From NCBI RefSeq assembly GCF_947500995.1, contig NZ_CANMUA010000009.1, positions 62,001 through 126,000 of the forward strand: a DNA stretch of 64,000 nucleotides. Reading direction: 5' to 3'. Positions 45,995 through 56,123 of the stretch are shown in pieces. A program made the translations under genes and the position numbers. The notes beneath the pieces were generated by a model, which did no database searches, was not told the DNA's origin, and worked only from the letters and a program-made list of their open reading frames with translations. How positions within the stretch are numbered: position 1 is the first letter of the stretch; each line of letters opens with the position of its first letter. The DNA comes from an uncultured Serinicoccus sp. (GTDB lineage: Bacteria; Actinomycetota; Actinomycetes; Actinomycetales; Dermatophilaceae).

Positions 45995-47752
45995 TCAGGC
46001 GTCCTTGCCCGCCCCCATCGCCTGGAGCGGGGCGACCTCACCGAGGTGGTCCCGGACCCGGGCGGCGCTCTCGTCGTCCGGCTCGGCGGCGGCTGCGATC
46101 TCCGCCTCGGCGCGGGCGGTGTAGGCCTCGATCTCGGCCTGCTTCTTCCCCTCGTCCCAGCCCAGCTCGGCCGCCGCGATCTCGGCGATCTCGGGGACCG
46201 TGTCCAGGCCCTTGCGGGGTGCCTCGTATATGAGCCGGGTGCGGCGCATCATGAGGTCCTCGAGGTGCAGCACCCCCTCCGTGCGGCAGGCGTGGGCGAC
46301 CTCGGCGCGCAGGTAGGCGCTGGAGTGCTCGAGGGTGCGGGCGAGGGAGGGGTCGGCGTCGATGAGCTCCAGCAGCTCCTCCACCAGCGACCCGTAGCGG
46401 TGGAGCAGGTGGTCGGTCATCTGCTCGCTCCAGCCGTACTGCTCGCGCAGGGCGCGCATCCGGTGCCGCATGGCGGCCTCGCCGACCGCACCGAGCAGCG
46501 GGATCTGGTCGGTGACGCAGGGCAGGTCGTCTGCCTTGCCGCCGAGCGCGAAGTCGACGGCGTCCTTGGCCATGACGCGGTATGTCGTGAGCTTGCCGCC
46601 GCCGATGACGGTGAGCCCGGGCACGGGGCTGGCGACGGTGTGCTCCCGGCTGACCTTCGCCGAGTCCGTGCCCTCCTTGGTGCCCGGCTGCAGCAGCGGG
46701 CGCAGACCGGCATACCAGCCGACGACGTCGTCCCGGGTGAGGGTCGTCTTGAGCACGGCGTTGGCGTGGTCGAGCACGTACTCGATGTCCGCCGCCGTGG
46801 CCACCGGGTTCTGCCGGTCCAGCTCCCAGGGGGTGTCGGTGGTCCCCAGGATCCAGTAGCGCGACCAGGGGATGAAGAAGAGCACCGACTTCTCGGTCTG
46901 CAGGAACAGGCCCGAGGTGCCCTGGATGCGCTCGCGGGGGATGACGAGGTGGATGCCCTTGGAGGCCAGCACGTTCAGGCCGCCGTCGGTGTCGGCGAGC
47001 CCCGAGACGTCGTCGGTCCACACGCCGGTGCAGCTGATGACGTGCTCGGCGCGTGCCTCGAAGCGCTCACCGGTCTCGAGGTCGACGAGCTGGGCACCGA
47101 CGGCCTTGCCGTGCTCGTCCTTGACGATGCTGACGACCTCGGTGCGGCTCGCGGCCCGCGCGCCGTAGGTGTGCGCCGTGCGCACCAGGGTGGAGACGAG
47201 CCTGGCGTCGTCGACGGTGGCGTCGTAGTACTTGACCGCGCCGATGGCGGTGTCGTGACGCAGGTCGGGAAACTGCTTGCTCAGCCCGCCCCGGGTGGTG
47301 TGCTGGTGGATGGGCAGGGCACGCCGCCCGGGCATGATGTTGGCCAGCACGTCGTAGAGGGTGACGCCGGCTCCGTAGTAGGCGCGCTGCCACACCCGGT
47401 GCTCCAGGGGGATGAGGAACGGCATCGGCTTGACGAGGTGCGGGGCCAGGGTCTTGAGCAGCAGGCCGCGCTCGGTGAGCGCCTCGTGCACGAGCTTGAA
47501 GTCGAGCATCTGCAGGTAGCGCAGGCCGCCGTGCACGAGCTTGGTCGACCACTGCGAGGTTCCGGACGCCCAGTCCTGCGCCTCGACGATGACCGTGGAC
47601 AGCCCGCGGGTGGCCGCGTCGAGCGCCACCCCGGCACCCGTGACCCCACCCCCGATGACCAGCACGTCGAGCGGTCGGCCGCCCGCACCCGACTCCTTGA
47701 GGGTCTGGATCGCCTGCTCGCGGCTGGCGGGGTCGAGTGGGCGAGGCTGCAT
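45995..47752 (-). CDS. glpD: Aerobic glycerol-3-phosphate dehydrogenase
   Basis: 585 aa FAD enzyme oxidising glycerol-3-phosphate to DHAP and feeding electrons to quinone. The FAD-binding start is LDVLVIGGGVTGAGVALDAA; other family segments are STKLVHGGLRYLQMLDF, FLIPLEHRVWQRAYYGAG, VISCTGVWTDDVSGLADTDG, FFIPWSRYWILGTTDTPWEL and IGGGKLTTYRVMAKDAVDFA. The C-terminal helical domain includes HACRTEGVLHLEDLMMRRTR. It heads the glp operon on the minus strand. No GlpR-type regulator gene is in the window. Confidence 0.97.
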   Translation of the reverse strand: MQPRPLDPASREQAIQTLKESGAGGRPLDVLVIGGGVTGAGVALDAATRGLSTVIVEAQDWASGTSQWSTKLVHGGLRYLQMLDFKLVHEALTERGLLLKTLAPHLVKPMPFLIPLEHRVWQRAYYGAGVTLYDVLANIMPGRRALPIHQHTTRGGLSKQFPDLRHDTAIGAVKYYDATVDDARLVSTLVRTAHTYGARAASRTEVVSIVKDEHGKAVGAQLVDLETGERFEARAEHVISCTGVWTDDVSGLADTDGGLNVLASKGIHLVIPRERIQGTSGLFLQTEKSVLFFIPWSRYWILGTTDTPWELDRQNPVATAADIEYVLDHANAVLKTTLTRDDVVGWYAGLRPLLQPGTKEGTDSAKVSREHTVASPVPGLTVIGGGKLTTYRVMAKDAVDFALGGKADDLPCVTDQIPLLGAVGEAAMRHRMRALREQYGWSEQMTDHLLHRYGSLVEELLELIDADPSLARTLEHSSAYLRAEVAHACRTEGVLHLEDLMMRRTRLIYEAPRKGLDTVPEIAEIAAAELGWDEGKKQAEIEAYTARAEAEIAAAAEPDDESAARVRDHLGEVAPLQAMGAGKDA

Positions 47753-47894
47753 GGTGGCCTTCCGGTGGTGGACGTCCCGTGGTGCCTCCCGATCCTGCCC
47801 TGCCCGGACCTGTCCCGCAAGGGCACGGAGCCGGACGTCGGGGCTGGTCGAGGGTGCCGCGCGGGCCGGTGTCGCACGAGCGCCACGGGTGGGG

Positions 47895-47900
47895 CAGGCT
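47895..47900 (+). promoter_or_regulatory. -10 box CAGGCT for the DUF4081-GNAT gene
   Basis: CAGGCT is 6 nt before the ATG at 47907 with no RBS, again a leaderless arrangement. Confidence 0.4.
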
Positions 47901-47906
47901 GGGACC

Positions 47907-48761
47907 ATGCTGCGCACCCTCGGCTCCGGGACGTCGAGCGTGCGCGCCTACGGTCTGCAGGACGCCCGACGTGCTCTGGACGTGTGCGCGGAGGACCCGG
48001 TGAGCAACGTCTTCGTGGCCGCGCGCATCCGGGAGAGCGGTCTCGTCGGCACCCGTGGACCCCTCTACGGCTACGAGGCCGGGGGTGAGCACGCCCTGTG
48101 CTGGTGCGCGGCCAACGTGGTGCCGGTCGGCGCGAGCCCGCGGGCGCTGGGGGCGCTGGCGGGGGCGGTGGTCAAGCGGCGCGCCACCGCGAGCTCCGTC
48201 TTCGGCCCGGCCGACCAGGTGCTGGACCTGTGGGGCCGGCTGCGCCGCCACTGGGGCGAGCCGCGCGAGGTGCGCCGCAACCAGCCGGTGATGACGATGC
48301 AGGCCCTGCCGAGCGAGGTCGGCGTGCCGCTGGACCCGCTGGTGCGGCCGGCGCGCCCCGAGGAGGTCGACCTGGTGCTCCCCGCCGCCGCGGCGATGTT
48401 CACCGAGGAGATCGGCTACCCGCCCTACCGCGGCAACGCCACGGCATACCGTCGCGCCGTGGCCGGTCTCGTCGACCAGGGGCACACGCTGGTGCGGGTG
48501 GAGGACGGGGAGGTCGTCTTCAAGGCCGACCTGGGCTCGGTGGCGCTCGGGGTGGCGCAGGTGCAGGGGGTCTGGGTGAACCCGCGCTGGCGCGGCCAGG
48601 GGGTGGCGGCGCCCGCGATGGCCTCCGTGGTGGAGCACACCATCCGGCACGTCGCCCCGGTCGTCACGCTCTACGTCAACGACTTCAACGCCCCGGCCCT
48701 GGCGACCTACCGCCGGGTCGGCATGGTGCAGACGGGCACCTTCGCCACGGTCCTGCTCTGA
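47907..48761 (+). CDS. DUF4081 domain-containing GNAT acetyltransferase (Rv2867c-like)
   Basis: 284 aa. The N-terminal half (SVRAYGLQDARRALDVCAED, NVFVAARIRESGL) is the DUF4081 domain; the C-terminal half is GNAT, with GVAQVQGVWVNPRWRGQGVA as acetyl-CoA loop and YVNDFNAPALATYRRVGM. This is the protein that normally follows ispG in mycobacteria; here some 9 kb of transporter and glycerol genes lie between. It runs divergently from glpD and converges with the S9 peptidase gene. The substrate is unknown. Confidence 0.88.
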   Translation: MLRTLGSGTSSVRAYGLQDARRALDVCAEDPVSNVFVAARIRESGLVGTRGPLYGYEAGGEHALCWCAANVVPVGASPRALGALAGAVVKRRATASSVFGPADQVLDLWGRLRRHWGEPREVRRNQPVMTMQALPSEVGVPLDPLVRPARPEEVDLVLPAAAAMFTEEIGYPPYRGNATAYRRAVAGLVDQGHTLVRVEDGEVVFKADLGSVALGVAQVQGVWVNPRWRGQGVAAPAMASVVEHTIRHVAPVVTLYVNDFNAPALATYRRVGMVQTGTFATVLL

Positions 48762-48782
48762 GCGGTGCTGCGGCGGCGCGCC

Positions 48783-50843
48783 TCAGCCGGTGAGCCGCTC
48801 GTGCAGGAAGGCCCACGCCAGGGCGTGCCAGGTCGCCCACTGCGCGGCGGTGCTGGCGCCCCCGTGCCCACCCTCGGTGTTCTCCCAGTAGGTCACGTCG
48901 CGCCCGTGCTCCTCCAGCAGCGCCGCCATCTTGCGGGCGTGGCCGGGGTGCACCCGGTCGTCGCGGGTCGAGGTCGCGAGGTAGACCGGCGGGGTCGGAC
49001 GGTCGGGGTCGAAGCGCTGGTAGGGGGAGAAGGTCTGCAGCCACTCCCACTGCTCGGGGTCGTCGGGGTCGCCGTACTCCGCCATCCACGAGGCCCCGGC
49101 CAGCAGGTGGTGGTAGCGCCCCATGTCGAGCAGCGGCACCTGGCAGACGACCGCCCCGAAGTCCTCCGGGTAGCCGGTGAGCATGTTGCCCACCAGCAGC
49201 CCGCCGTTGCTGCGCCCGGTCGTCCCCAGACGGGGCACGGAGGTGACGCCGCGGGCGACGAGGTCGCGGGCGACCGCGACGAAGTCCTCGTAGGCCCGCG
49301 GGCGCTGCTCCTGGAGGGCCGCCTGGTGCCAGCGCGGGCCGAACTCCCCACCCCCGCGGATGCCGGCGACGACGTGCACATGACCGTGCGCCAGCCAGGC
49401 CCGGCCGACGATGGGGTCGTAGGCCGGGGTGAGCGCGTGCTCGAAGCCGCCGTAGCCGTGCAGCACCGTGGGGGTGGAGCCGTCCCCGGGCAGGTCGGCG
49501 GGACCCACCTGCCAGTAGGGGACCCGGGTGCCGTCCGCCGAGGTGGCCCACTGCTGGGTCACCTCGAGGCCGCTGGCGTCGAAGCGCCGCGGCGCGTGCC
49601 GCAGGGGCTCGAGCCGCAGCTCGTCGGCCTCCTCGAGATGGGCCAGGGAGAGGGTCATCGGGTCGAGGAAGCCGGTCGTGACGACCCACAGGTCGTCGCT
49701 CTCGTGGTCGTCGACCGCCGACAGGCTCACGGTCCGCAGGCCGACCTCCAGCGCGTCGGTGAGGTCGGTGGTGACCCACCCCTGCTCCGTCCTGCGGTGC
49801 GCCTGGACGGTATGCCGCACCTCCTGCAGGGTGGTCGTGACGAGCTGGTGGGCGGTCCAGCTGAGGCCGACCAGGGCGGAGCGCTCGTCCGGGGCGACGA
49901 GGCAGGTCCACGGCGCCGTGGCCGGGTCCGTCAGCACGGCCGGCAGCGGGGCCACCACCAGGGCGCCCGGTGCGTACTCCAGCCCGGGCCGGGGACGCCA
50001 GGCGTGGCGCAGCTCGACCGCGACCTGGTCCCCGTGCACGGAGATCGAGGCTGTCTCGGGCAGGTCCAGCGCCTGCACCCCCTCGGCGGTCAGGACGAGC
50101 GCCTGCTCGCGGTAGAAGGCCGGGACCCGGGTGAGCACGGTCTGGTCGCGCTCCTGGTCGTGGTGCACGAACACCCCGAGGTCCTCCTCACCGACGGTGT
50201 GGACGACCTGCGCGTCCGCCACCGGGGTGCCGCGGCGCCACAGCCGCACCGTCCGCGGGTAGCCCGAACGGGTCGCGCCGGTCGGGTCGTCGGCCGTGGT
50301 GAGGTAGACGTGGTCGCGGTCCCGCCAGGTCAGCCGCCCCTTGGCCTCGGGCTTGGCGAAGCCCTCGGGCCCGGTGACGAACCGCCCGGTGGCGAGGTCC
50401 AGCTCCCGGGTGGTGCCGGCGTCCGAGCCGCCGCGGGACAGGTGCACCAGGGCCCGGTCGTGCGACGGGCGCAGCAGGCTCGCCCCCTGCCACACCCACG
50501 GCACGTCCTCGTCCTCGGCCAGGGCGTCGACGTCGACGAGGACCTCCCACCGCGGGTCGTCGGTGCGGTAGGACTCCCAGGTGGTGCGCCGCCACACGCC
50601 GCGGGGGTGCTCCGCGTCGGTCCAGAACCCGTAGAGGTGGTCGCCGGCCTGGCCGACCAGGGGGATGCGGTCGCTGGCCTCCAAGGCGTCCCGGATGCCG
50701 TCGTGCAGCCCGGGGAAGGCCGGGCTGCTGCGCAGCGTCTCCTCGCTGCTCGCCGAGCGCTCGCGCACCCAGTCCAGGGCCTGGGGCGACTCGACCTCCT
50801 CGAGCCAGCGGTGCGGGTCGGTGGCGGAGGGGGTCGGCGTCAT
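48783..50843 (-). CDS. Prolyl oligopeptidase family (S9A) serine peptidase
   Basis: 686 aa. The N-terminal beta-propeller starts DPHRWLEEVESPQALDWVRE, the classical POP opening, and the C-terminal alpha/beta-hydrolase holds the triad: Ser in GTTGRSNGGLLVGNM (about residue 545), Asp in STRDDRVHPGHARKMAALL and His in NTEGGHGGA. IRGGGEFGPRWHQAAL is the oxyanion region. No signal peptide is seen, so it is probably cytosolic and acts on short proline-containing peptides. The start is ATG 50843; another ATG at 50852 is possible. It is divergent from the cysteine-desulfurase-like gene. Confidence 0.93.
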   Translation of the reverse strand: MTPTPSATDPHRWLEEVESPQALDWVRERSASSEETLRSSPAFPGLHDGIRDALEASDRIPLVGQAGDHLYGFWTDAEHPRGVWRRTTWESYRTDDPRWEVLVDVDALAEDEDVPWVWQGASLLRPSHDRALVHLSRGGSDAGTTRELDLATGRFVTGPEGFAKPEAKGRLTWRDRDHVYLTTADDPTGATRSGYPRTVRLWRRGTPVADAQVVHTVGEEDLGVFVHHDQERDQTVLTRVPAFYREQALVLTAEGVQALDLPETASISVHGDQVAVELRHAWRPRPGLEYAPGALVVAPLPAVLTDPATAPWTCLVAPDERSALVGLSWTAHQLVTTTLQEVRHTVQAHRRTEQGWVTTDLTDALEVGLRTVSLSAVDDHESDDLWVVTTGFLDPMTLSLAHLEEADELRLEPLRHAPRRFDASGLEVTQQWATSADGTRVPYWQVGPADLPGDGSTPTVLHGYGGFEHALTPAYDPIVGRAWLAHGHVHVVAGIRGGGEFGPRWHQAALQEQRPRAYEDFVAVARDLVARGVTSVPRLGTTGRSNGGLLVGNMLTGYPEDFGAVVCQVPLLDMGRYHHLLAGASWMAEYGDPDDPEQWEWLQTFSPYQRFDPDRPTPPVYLATSTRDDRVHPGHARKMAALLEEHGRDVTYWENTEGGHGGASTAAQWATWHALAWAFLHERLTG

Positions 50844-50881
50844 GCGCCCCATGTCATCACACGACCGGCGCGGGCCCGGCC

Positions 50882-50887
50882 TAGGGT
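50882..50887 (+). promoter_or_regulatory. -10 box TAGGGT for the cysteine-desulfurase-like gene
   Basis: TAGGGT is 7 nt before the ATG at 50895, so the gene is probably leaderless; GGTATGCC covers the start codon. Confidence 0.5.
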
Positions 50888-50894
50888 GACGGGT

Positions 50895-52103
50895 ATGCCG
50901 TTCGACCACACCGCCGTCCGTGCCCAGTTCCCGGCCCTGCGGTCCGGGACCGCGTTCTTCGACGGCCCTGGTGGGTCGCAGACCCCGCAGGCCGTCGCGG
51001 AGGCGGTCGCCTCGACGCTGACCAGCGCCATCTCCAACCGGGGCGTGGTGACGAGCAGCGAGCGGCGCGCCGCGGACGTCGTCGACGGGGCACGCCGCGC
51101 GCTGGGCGACCTGCTGGGGGTCGAGCCGGGGGACGTCGTCCTCGGGCGCAGCATGACGGCGCTGACGATGGACCTCGCGCGGACCCTGGCCCGCGCCCAG
51201 GGCTGGGGACCCGGTGACGAGGTCGTGGTGAGCTCCTTGGACCACGACGCCAACATCCGCCCGTGGGTGCTCGCCGCGGAGGCCGCCGGCGCCACGGTCC
51301 GGTGGGCCGAGGCGGACCCCTCGACCGGTGAGCTGCCGGTCGAGGCCGTCACCGCGGTGCTGTCGACGCGCACCCGGCTCGTCGCCGTGACCGGCGCCTC
51401 GAACCTGCTCGGGACCCGGCCGGACGTGCCGGCCATCGCCGACGCGGCCCACGAGGCCGGGGCCCTGGTGCACCTCGACGCCGTGCACCTGGCCGCGCAC
51501 GCCCGCGTGGACCGGGAGGCGCTGGGCGTCGACCTGGTCTCCTGCTCGCCGTACAAGTTCTTCGGCCCGCACCTGGGGGTCCTGGCGGCCCGCCCCGGCC
51601 TGCTCGGGCAGTGGCGTCCCGACAAGCTCGTGCCCTCCAGCGACGCCGTCCCCGAGCGGTTCGAGCTCGGCACCCTGCCCTACGAGCTGCTGGCCGGCAC
51701 CACCGCGGCCGTCGACGTCATCGCCGGCTGGGGCGAGGGGGCCTCCCGCCCGGAGCGTCTCACCAGCGCCTTCGCCGCGGTGGAGGAGCACGAGGACGCC
51801 CTGCGCGAGCGCACGGAGGAGGGCCTGCGGGGGATCGAGGGACTGACCCTCTGGTCCCGGGCAGCCCGCCGCACCCCGACGCTGCTCTTCACCCTCGAGG
51901 GCGTGGAGCCGTCCGCGGTGCACCGCCACTTGGCGGGGCTCGGCGTCAACGCCCCCGCCTCGCACTTCTACGCCTGGGAGCTGTCCCACCGTCTCGGCCT
52001 CGGGCCGGCCGGTGGGGTGCGCGTGGGGATGGCGCCCTACACCAGCACCGACGACGTGGACCGGTTGCTGGCGGGCGTGACCGAGGTGGCCTCGACCCGC
52101 TGA
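50895..52103 (+). CDS. Cysteine desulfurase-like PLP enzyme
   Basis: 402 aa class V aminotransferase fold. The N-terminus [20 protein letters not shown] followed by [11 protein letters not shown] is typical of the cysteine-desulfurase-like subgroup. The PLP lysine is in [13 protein letters not shown] (about residue 221). The aspartate/histidine region is [16 protein letters not shown]. The flexible loop lacks the reactive cysteine context of IscS/SufS, so a sulfur-transfer role is not assured; lyase or aminotransferase activity is equally possible. There are no sulfur-assembly genes nearby. Confidence 0.82.
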   Translation: MPFDHTAVRAQFPALRSGTAFFDGPGGSQTPQAVAEAVASTLTSAISNRGVVTSSERRAADVVDGARRALGDLLGVEPGDVVLGRSMTALTMDLARTLARAQGWGPGDEVVVSSLDHDANIRPWVLAAEAAGATVRWAEADPSTGELPVEAVTAVLSTRTRLVAVTGASNLLGTRPDVPAIADAAHEAGALVHLDAVHLAAHARVDREALGVDLVSCSPYKFFGPHLGVLAARPGLLGQWRPDKLVPSSDAVPERFELGTLPYELLAGTTAAVDVIAGWGEGASRPERLTSAFAAVEEHEDALRERTEEGLRGIEGLTLWSRAARRTPTLLFTLEGVEPSAVHRHLAGLGVNAPASHFYAWELSHRLGLGPAGGVRVGMAPYTSTDDVDRLLAGVTEVASTR

Positions 52104-52171
52104 CCCCGGCGCCCCGACGACGCGAGGACGGCCGCCACCAAATCCCGTCGAGACCCGCCGATCCCGGCAGG

Positions 52172-52177
52172 TACCCT
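52172..52177 (+). promoter_or_regulatory. -10 box TACCCT of proS
   Basis: TACCCT with a weak TCGAGA (52148-52153) 18 bp upstream predicts a leader of about 50 nt. No T-box elements are visible. Confidence 0.4.
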
Positions 52178-52234
52178 CGTAGCGCCGGGACACCGGTATA
52201 CCCCTGCACACCGACCACCGAGGAGTGCCCTGCC

Positions 52235-54034
52235 GTGACGCGCCCCCTGCGCCTGTCGACCCTCTTCCTGCGGACCCTGCGCGAGGACCCGGCCGACGCC
52301 GAGCTGCCGGGGCACAAGCTGCTCGTCCGCGCGGGCTTCGTCCGGCGTGCCGCGCCGGGCGTCTACTCCTGGATGCCGCTCGGGCTGCGGGTGCTGCGCA
52401 ACGTGGAGCGCGTGGTGCGCGAGGAGATGGACGCCATCGGCGGCCAGGAGCTGTCCTTCCCGGCGCTGCTGCCGCGCGAGCCCTACGAGGCGACCGGCCG
52501 GTGGACCGAGTACGGTCCGAACCTCTTCCGGCTGCAGGACCGCAAGGGCGTCGACATGCTGCTCGGGCCCACGCACGAGGAGATGTTCACCCTCGCGGTC
52601 AAGGACATGTTCAGCTCCTACAAGGAGCTGCCGCTCACCCTCTACCAGATCCAGACGAAGTACCGCGACGAGGCGCGGCCCCGCGCCGGGCTGCTGCGCG
52701 GCCGCGAGTTCGTCATGAAGGACTCCTACTCCTTCGACGTCGGCGACGACGGGCTGGAGGAGGCCTACCAGCGGCACCGTGCGGCCTACGTCCGGATCTT
52801 CGACCGGCTCGGCTTCGACTACGTCGTCGTGCACGCCGACTCCGGGGCCATGGGCGGCTCGGCCAGCGAGGAGTTCCTCGCCGTGAGCCCGGTGGGGGAG
52901 GACACCTTCGTGCGCTGCGAGGAGTCCGGGTATGCCGCGAACGTCGAGGCTGTCGTGGTGCCCCAGGCGCCGCCCGTCGACGAGGCCACGGTGGCGTCGA
53001 CGCCGGCCGCCCACGTCGAGGACACCCCCGACAGCCCCACCATCGCGACCCTCGTGGCCCAGGGCAACGCCCTGCACCCGCGGGCCGACGGCCGGCCCTG
53101 GACGGCGGCCGACACGCTGAAGAACGTCGTCGTCCTGCTGACCCACCCCGACGGCAGCACCGAGCCGCTCGCCATCGGCCTGCCGGGCGACCGCGAGGTC
53201 GACGCCAAGCGGCTCGAGGCCCAGGTCGCCCCCGCCACCTGGCGGCCCTTCGAGGAGGCCGACTTCGCGGCCTACCCGATGCTGGCCAAGGGGTACATCG
53301 GCCCCGGCGTGCTGGGGGAGGAGCGCGAGTCCGGCATCAGGTACCTCCTCGACCCCTCGGTGGCCGAGGGGTCGGCCTGGGTGACGGGTGCGGACGAGCA
53401 CGGCAAGCACGTCTTCGACCTCGTGGTGGGCCGGGACTTCACCGCCGACGGGACCATCCAGGCCGGCGAGATCCGCGAGGGCGACCCGAGCCCGGACGGT
53501 GCCGGCCCGCTCACGCTCGCGCGCGGCATCGAGATGGGTCACATCTTCCAGCTCGGCCGCAAGTACGCCGAGGCGCTGGACCTGCGGGTGCTCGACGAGA
53601 ACGGCAAGCTCGTCACCGTGACCATGGGGTCCTACGGGGTCGGCGTGTCCCGTGCCGTGGCGGCCGTCGCCGAGGCGACGCACGACGACCTCGGTCTCGT
53701 GTGGCCCCGCGAGCTGGCGCCCGCCGACGTCCACGTCGTCGCCACGGGCAAGGACCAGGCCGTCTTCGACCACGCCGAGGGTCTGGTGGCCGAGCTCGCC
53801 GCGCAGGGCCTCGAGGTGATCTTCGACGACCGGGCCAAGGTGAGCCCCGGGGTGAAGTTCAAGGACGCCGAGCTGCTCGGCGTCCCGACGATCGTCGTGG
53901 TGGGCAAGGGCCTGGCGGACGGGGTCGTCGAGCTCAAGGACCGCCGGTCCGGCGAGCGCCGTGAGGTGCCGGTCGAGGCCGGCGTCACCGAGGTCCTGGC
54001 CGAGGTGCGGGGCACGGCCCCGAGCCCGGGCTGA
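52235..54034 (+). CDS. proS: Prolyl-tRNA synthetase (bacterial type)
   Basis: 599 aa class II synthetase. The start [20 protein letters not shown], motif 1 region ([20 protein letters not shown]), motif 2 ([20 protein letters not shown]), and motif 3 ([17 protein letters not shown]) are clear. Between motifs 2 and 3 lies the long YbaK-like editing insert (residues about 225-385) that hydrolyses Ala-tRNA-Pro. The C-terminal anticodon-binding domain contains [20 protein letters not shown]. The GTG at 52235 follows CGAGGAGTG. Its position upstream of rimP-nusA is conserved. Confidence 0.97.
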   Translation: MTRPLRLSTLFLRTLREDPADAELPGHKLLVRAGFVRRAAPGVYSWMPLGLRVLRNVERVVREEMDAIGGQELSFPALLPREPYEATGRWTEYGPNLFRLQDRKGVDMLLGPTHEEMFTLAVKDMFSSYKELPLTLYQIQTKYRDEARPRAGLLRGREFVMKDSYSFDVGDDGLEEAYQRHRAAYVRIFDRLGFDYVVVHADSGAMGGSASEEFLAVSPVGEDTFVRCEESGYAANVEAVVVPQAPPVDEATVASTPAAHVEDTPDSPTIATLVAQGNALHPRADGRPWTAADTLKNVVVLLTHPDGSTEPLAIGLPGDREVDAKRLEAQVAPATWRPFEEADFAAYPMLAKGYIGPGVLGEERESGIRYLLDPSVAEGSAWVTGADEHGKHVFDLVVGRDFTADGTIQAGEIREGDPSPDGAGPLTLARGIEMGHIFQLGRKYAEALDLRVLDENGKLVTVTMGSYGVGVSRAVAAVAEATHDDLGLVWPRELAPADVHVVATGKDQAVFDHAEGLVAELAAQGLEVIFDDRAKVSPGVKFKDAELLGVPTIVVVGKGLADGVVELKDRRSGERREVPVEAGVTEVLAEVRGTAPSPG

Positions 54035-54048
54035 GCACCGACCCCTCG

Positions 54049-54849
54049 GTGCTGGCCTCGCTCGACCTGGAGCCACGGGTCCTGCTCCTCCTCGCGCTCG
54101 CCGGCCTCGCTGCCGGGTTCATCGACGCCGTCGTCGGCGGTGGCGGGCTGGTGCAGCTCCCGGCGCTGCTCCTCGCGCTGCCGGGCGCGACCCCGGTGCA
54201 GCTGCTGGCCACCAACAAGCTGGGCTCGATCTGCGGCACCACCACCAGCTCCCTCACCTACCTGCGCCGCATCCGGCCCGACCTGCGCACCGCGCTCCCC
54301 CTGGCGGGTGCCGCGCTCTGCGGCAGCGCGGCCGGTGCGGCGCTGGCCTTCCACATCCCCAAGGCCGCCTTCACCCCGCTCATCCTGGTCGTCCTGGTGG
54401 CGGTGGGGGCCTACACGCTCCTGAAGCCGTCCATGGGGCAGATGCAGACGCTGCGCTTCGCCCACTCACGGCGGCGGCACCTGGCGTGGGCCGTCCTCAT
54501 CGGGCTGGTGGTGGGCGCCTACGACGGTGCGCTGGGTCCCGGGACGGGCTCGTTCTTTGTCTTCGCGCTGGTCAGCATCCTGGGGTACGGGTTCCTCGAG
54601 GCGAGCGCGAAGGCCAAGATCGCCAACCTCGCCACCAACCTCGCGGCGCTGGCCGTGTTCGTCCCGCAGGGGGCGGTGATCTGGTCGGTCGGGCTGCTCA
54701 TGGGCGCCTCGAACGTCGTCGGCGGCTATCTCGGAGCCAGGGTGGCGGTCTCACGGGGCAGCAGGTTCGTGCGGGTCTTCTTCGTGGTGGTCCTCGTCGC
54801 CTTCGTCGCCAAGCTCGGCTACGACACCTGGGTGCAGCTCGCGGGCTGA
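54049..54849 (+). CDS. TauE/SafE (TSUP) family permease
   Basis: 266 aa, about eight hydrophobic segments. The family start AAGFIDAVVGGGGLVQLPAL and the mid-protein repeat VGAYDGALGPGTGSFFVFAL are the TSUP hallmarks, and NLATNLAALAVFVPQGAVIW is the second NLATN-type motif. Family members export sulfite, sulfoacetate or related anions. The GTG at 54049 lies 14 bp after the proS stop, so it is probably co-transcribed with proS. The substrate cannot be told from sequence. Confidence 0.9.
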   Translation: MLASLDLEPRVLLLLALAGLAAGFIDAVVGGGGLVQLPALLLALPGATPVQLLATNKLGSICGTTTSSLTYLRRIRPDLRTALPLAGAALCGSAAGAALAFHIPKAAFTPLILVVLVAVGAYTLLKPSMGQMQTLRFAHSRRRHLAWAVLIGLVVGAYDGALGPGTGSFFVFALVSILGYGFLEASAKAKIANLATNLAALAVFVPQGAVIWSVGLLMGASNVVGGYLGARVAVSRGSRFVRVFFVVVLVAFVAKLGYDTWVQLAG

Positions 54850-54867
54850 CACCGTCCGGCTCCCGCG

Positions 54868-55986
54868 TCACCCGCCGGGGGCGTAGCCGCTTCCCCAGCG
54901 CTCGACGTAGGCCTCGAGGGAGTCCTTGCGGACCGCCTGCCCCAGCGCCGCGGTCTGCTCGCGGTCGACGACGTTGACCGACTGACCCTGGACCATGTCG
55001 AAGCCGGTGAGGGGCACCATGAGCGAGATGGTGTCCTCGGGGTCGAGCTCGGTGAGCAGCGGGGCGAGCGCGACGAAGTCGGCGACGTCGAGGTCCCCGG
55101 TCACCTTGACGTTGTCCCTCAGGTTGGCCACCAGCTCCGGGAAGTCCTGCGGGTCCTCCTCGAGGCGTTCCTGCAGCCGCTCCATCATCCCGATCATCAC
55201 CGCCCGCTGACGCTCGGTGCGGTCGAGGTCCCCCAGGGGCAGCGTCTGGCGCTGCCGGGCGTAGATGAGCCCGTCGGTGTTCTCCAGCCAGATCTCGCCC
55301 TCCGGGAAGACGACCTCCCGACCGGTGGAGCCGACCACCACCGAGGAGGCGTGCTGGTTGTCGACCTCGAAACCCTCCAACCACCGGGTGAGGTTGATGA
55401 ACCCCTGGAAGTTGGACTGCAGCACGTAGTCGATCTCCACCCCACCGAGCAGGTCGGAGACCGTGGCACGCAGCGTGTCGGTGCCGCCCCGGGCGAACGC
55501 CGAGTTGATCTTCCCCTGGCCCAGCCCCGGGATGTCCACCCACATGTCGCGGGTGAACGAGATGAGCGCGACGTCCTCACGGTCGGCCGGCAGGTGCAGC
55601 AGCATGATGGTGTCGGACTGCCCGCTCATCGAGGAGGGGTCCCGCGAGTCGGTCCCCACCAGCAGGATGGTCACCGGCCCGCTGCCTAGGGGGGAGCTCT
55701 CGGGTGCGGCCGAGGTCCGCTCCGCCGCCGTCGCCGTCAAGGACGTCGTCGCGGACCCGGTGGGGGGCGAGGAGTCGCCCGCGACCGCCGTGCTCGTGGC
55801 GGCCGCGTCGTCGGGGGAGCCGGTGCCGGCGGTGTCGTCGGTCGCCGCGGGTGCGCTCGCGGACGACGTCACCGCGTCGGCCTGCTCGGTGGTGGGGGCC
55901 ACCTGCGTGGTGGCGGGGTCGCCGCCGCTGCACGAGGTCAGCACCAGCGTGGCGGTGAGGGTGGCCAGGGCCCGGGAGATGCGCAC
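54868..55986 (-). CDS. LytR-CpsA-Psr family cell-wall ligase, lipoprotein-type
   Basis: 372 aa. The leader ends in LVLTSCSGGD, a lipobox, followed by an 80-residue Thr/Ala/Ser-rich linker. The LCP domain has TILLVGTDSRDPSSM, SDTIMLLHLPADREDVALIS, FTRDMWVDIPGLGQGKINSA, IDYVLQSNFQGFINL and LIYARQRQTLPLGDLDRTER followed by QRAVM, including the catalytic arginines. Such enzymes attach glycopolymers to peptidoglycan. Most LCP proteins have a membrane helix instead of a lipobox. The GTG at 55986 is 6 nt from GAGCAT; the frame continues open to 56163 through repeats. Confidence 0.9.
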   Translation of the reverse strand: MRISRALATLTATLVLTSCSGGDPATTQVAPTTEQADAVTSSASAPAATDDTAGTGSPDDAAATSTAVAGDSSPPTGSATTSLTATAAERTSAAPESSPLGSGPVTILLVGTDSRDPSSMSGQSDTIMLLHLPADREDVALISFTRDMWVDIPGLGQGKINSAFARGGTDTLRATVSDLLGGVEIDYVLQSNFQGFINLTRWLEGFEVDNQHASSVVVGSTGREVVFPEGEIWLENTDGLIYARQRQTLPLGDLDRTERQRAVMIGMMERLQERLEEDPQDFPELVANLRDNVKVTGDLDVADFVALAPLLTELDPEDTISLMVPLTGFDMVQGQSVNVVDREQTAALGQAVRKDSLEAYVERWGSGYAPGG

Positions 55987-55992
55987 GCCCCC

Positions 55993-55998
55993 ATGCTC
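55993..55998 (-). promoter_or_regulatory. -10-like GAGCAT for the LCP gene
   Basis: On the minus strand GAGCAT is 6 nt from the GTG at 55986; it is a weak match but shares the spacing seen elsewhere. Confidence 0.3.
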
Positions 55999-56080
55999 GC
56001 AGACGCAGGCGCCCGGGCCGGAGGGCCGCCGCGGGCGCGGTGCGGCGTCGCCCAGCGCCGTCACCGTCGTCACCGTCGTC

Positions 56081-56123
56081 GGTGTCGTCAGTCTCTCCGG
56101 TGTCGTCAGGGTCGTCGGTGTCG

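Noticed and set aside
47753-47906. Glycerol-responsive riboswitch or regulator site between glpD and the GNAT gene
   Set aside because: No recognised aptamer or clear palindrome was found; only the CAGGCT box of the GNAT gene is supported.
50844-52211. N-terminal extension of the S9 peptidase
   Set aside because: It would run antisense through the cysteine-desulfurase-like gene; the POP N-terminus begins at the ATG at 50843.
52104-52234. T-box riboswitch upstream of proS
   Set aside because: The leader is only about 50 nt from the likely start site and no T-box core sequence or terminator/antiterminator pair is visible.
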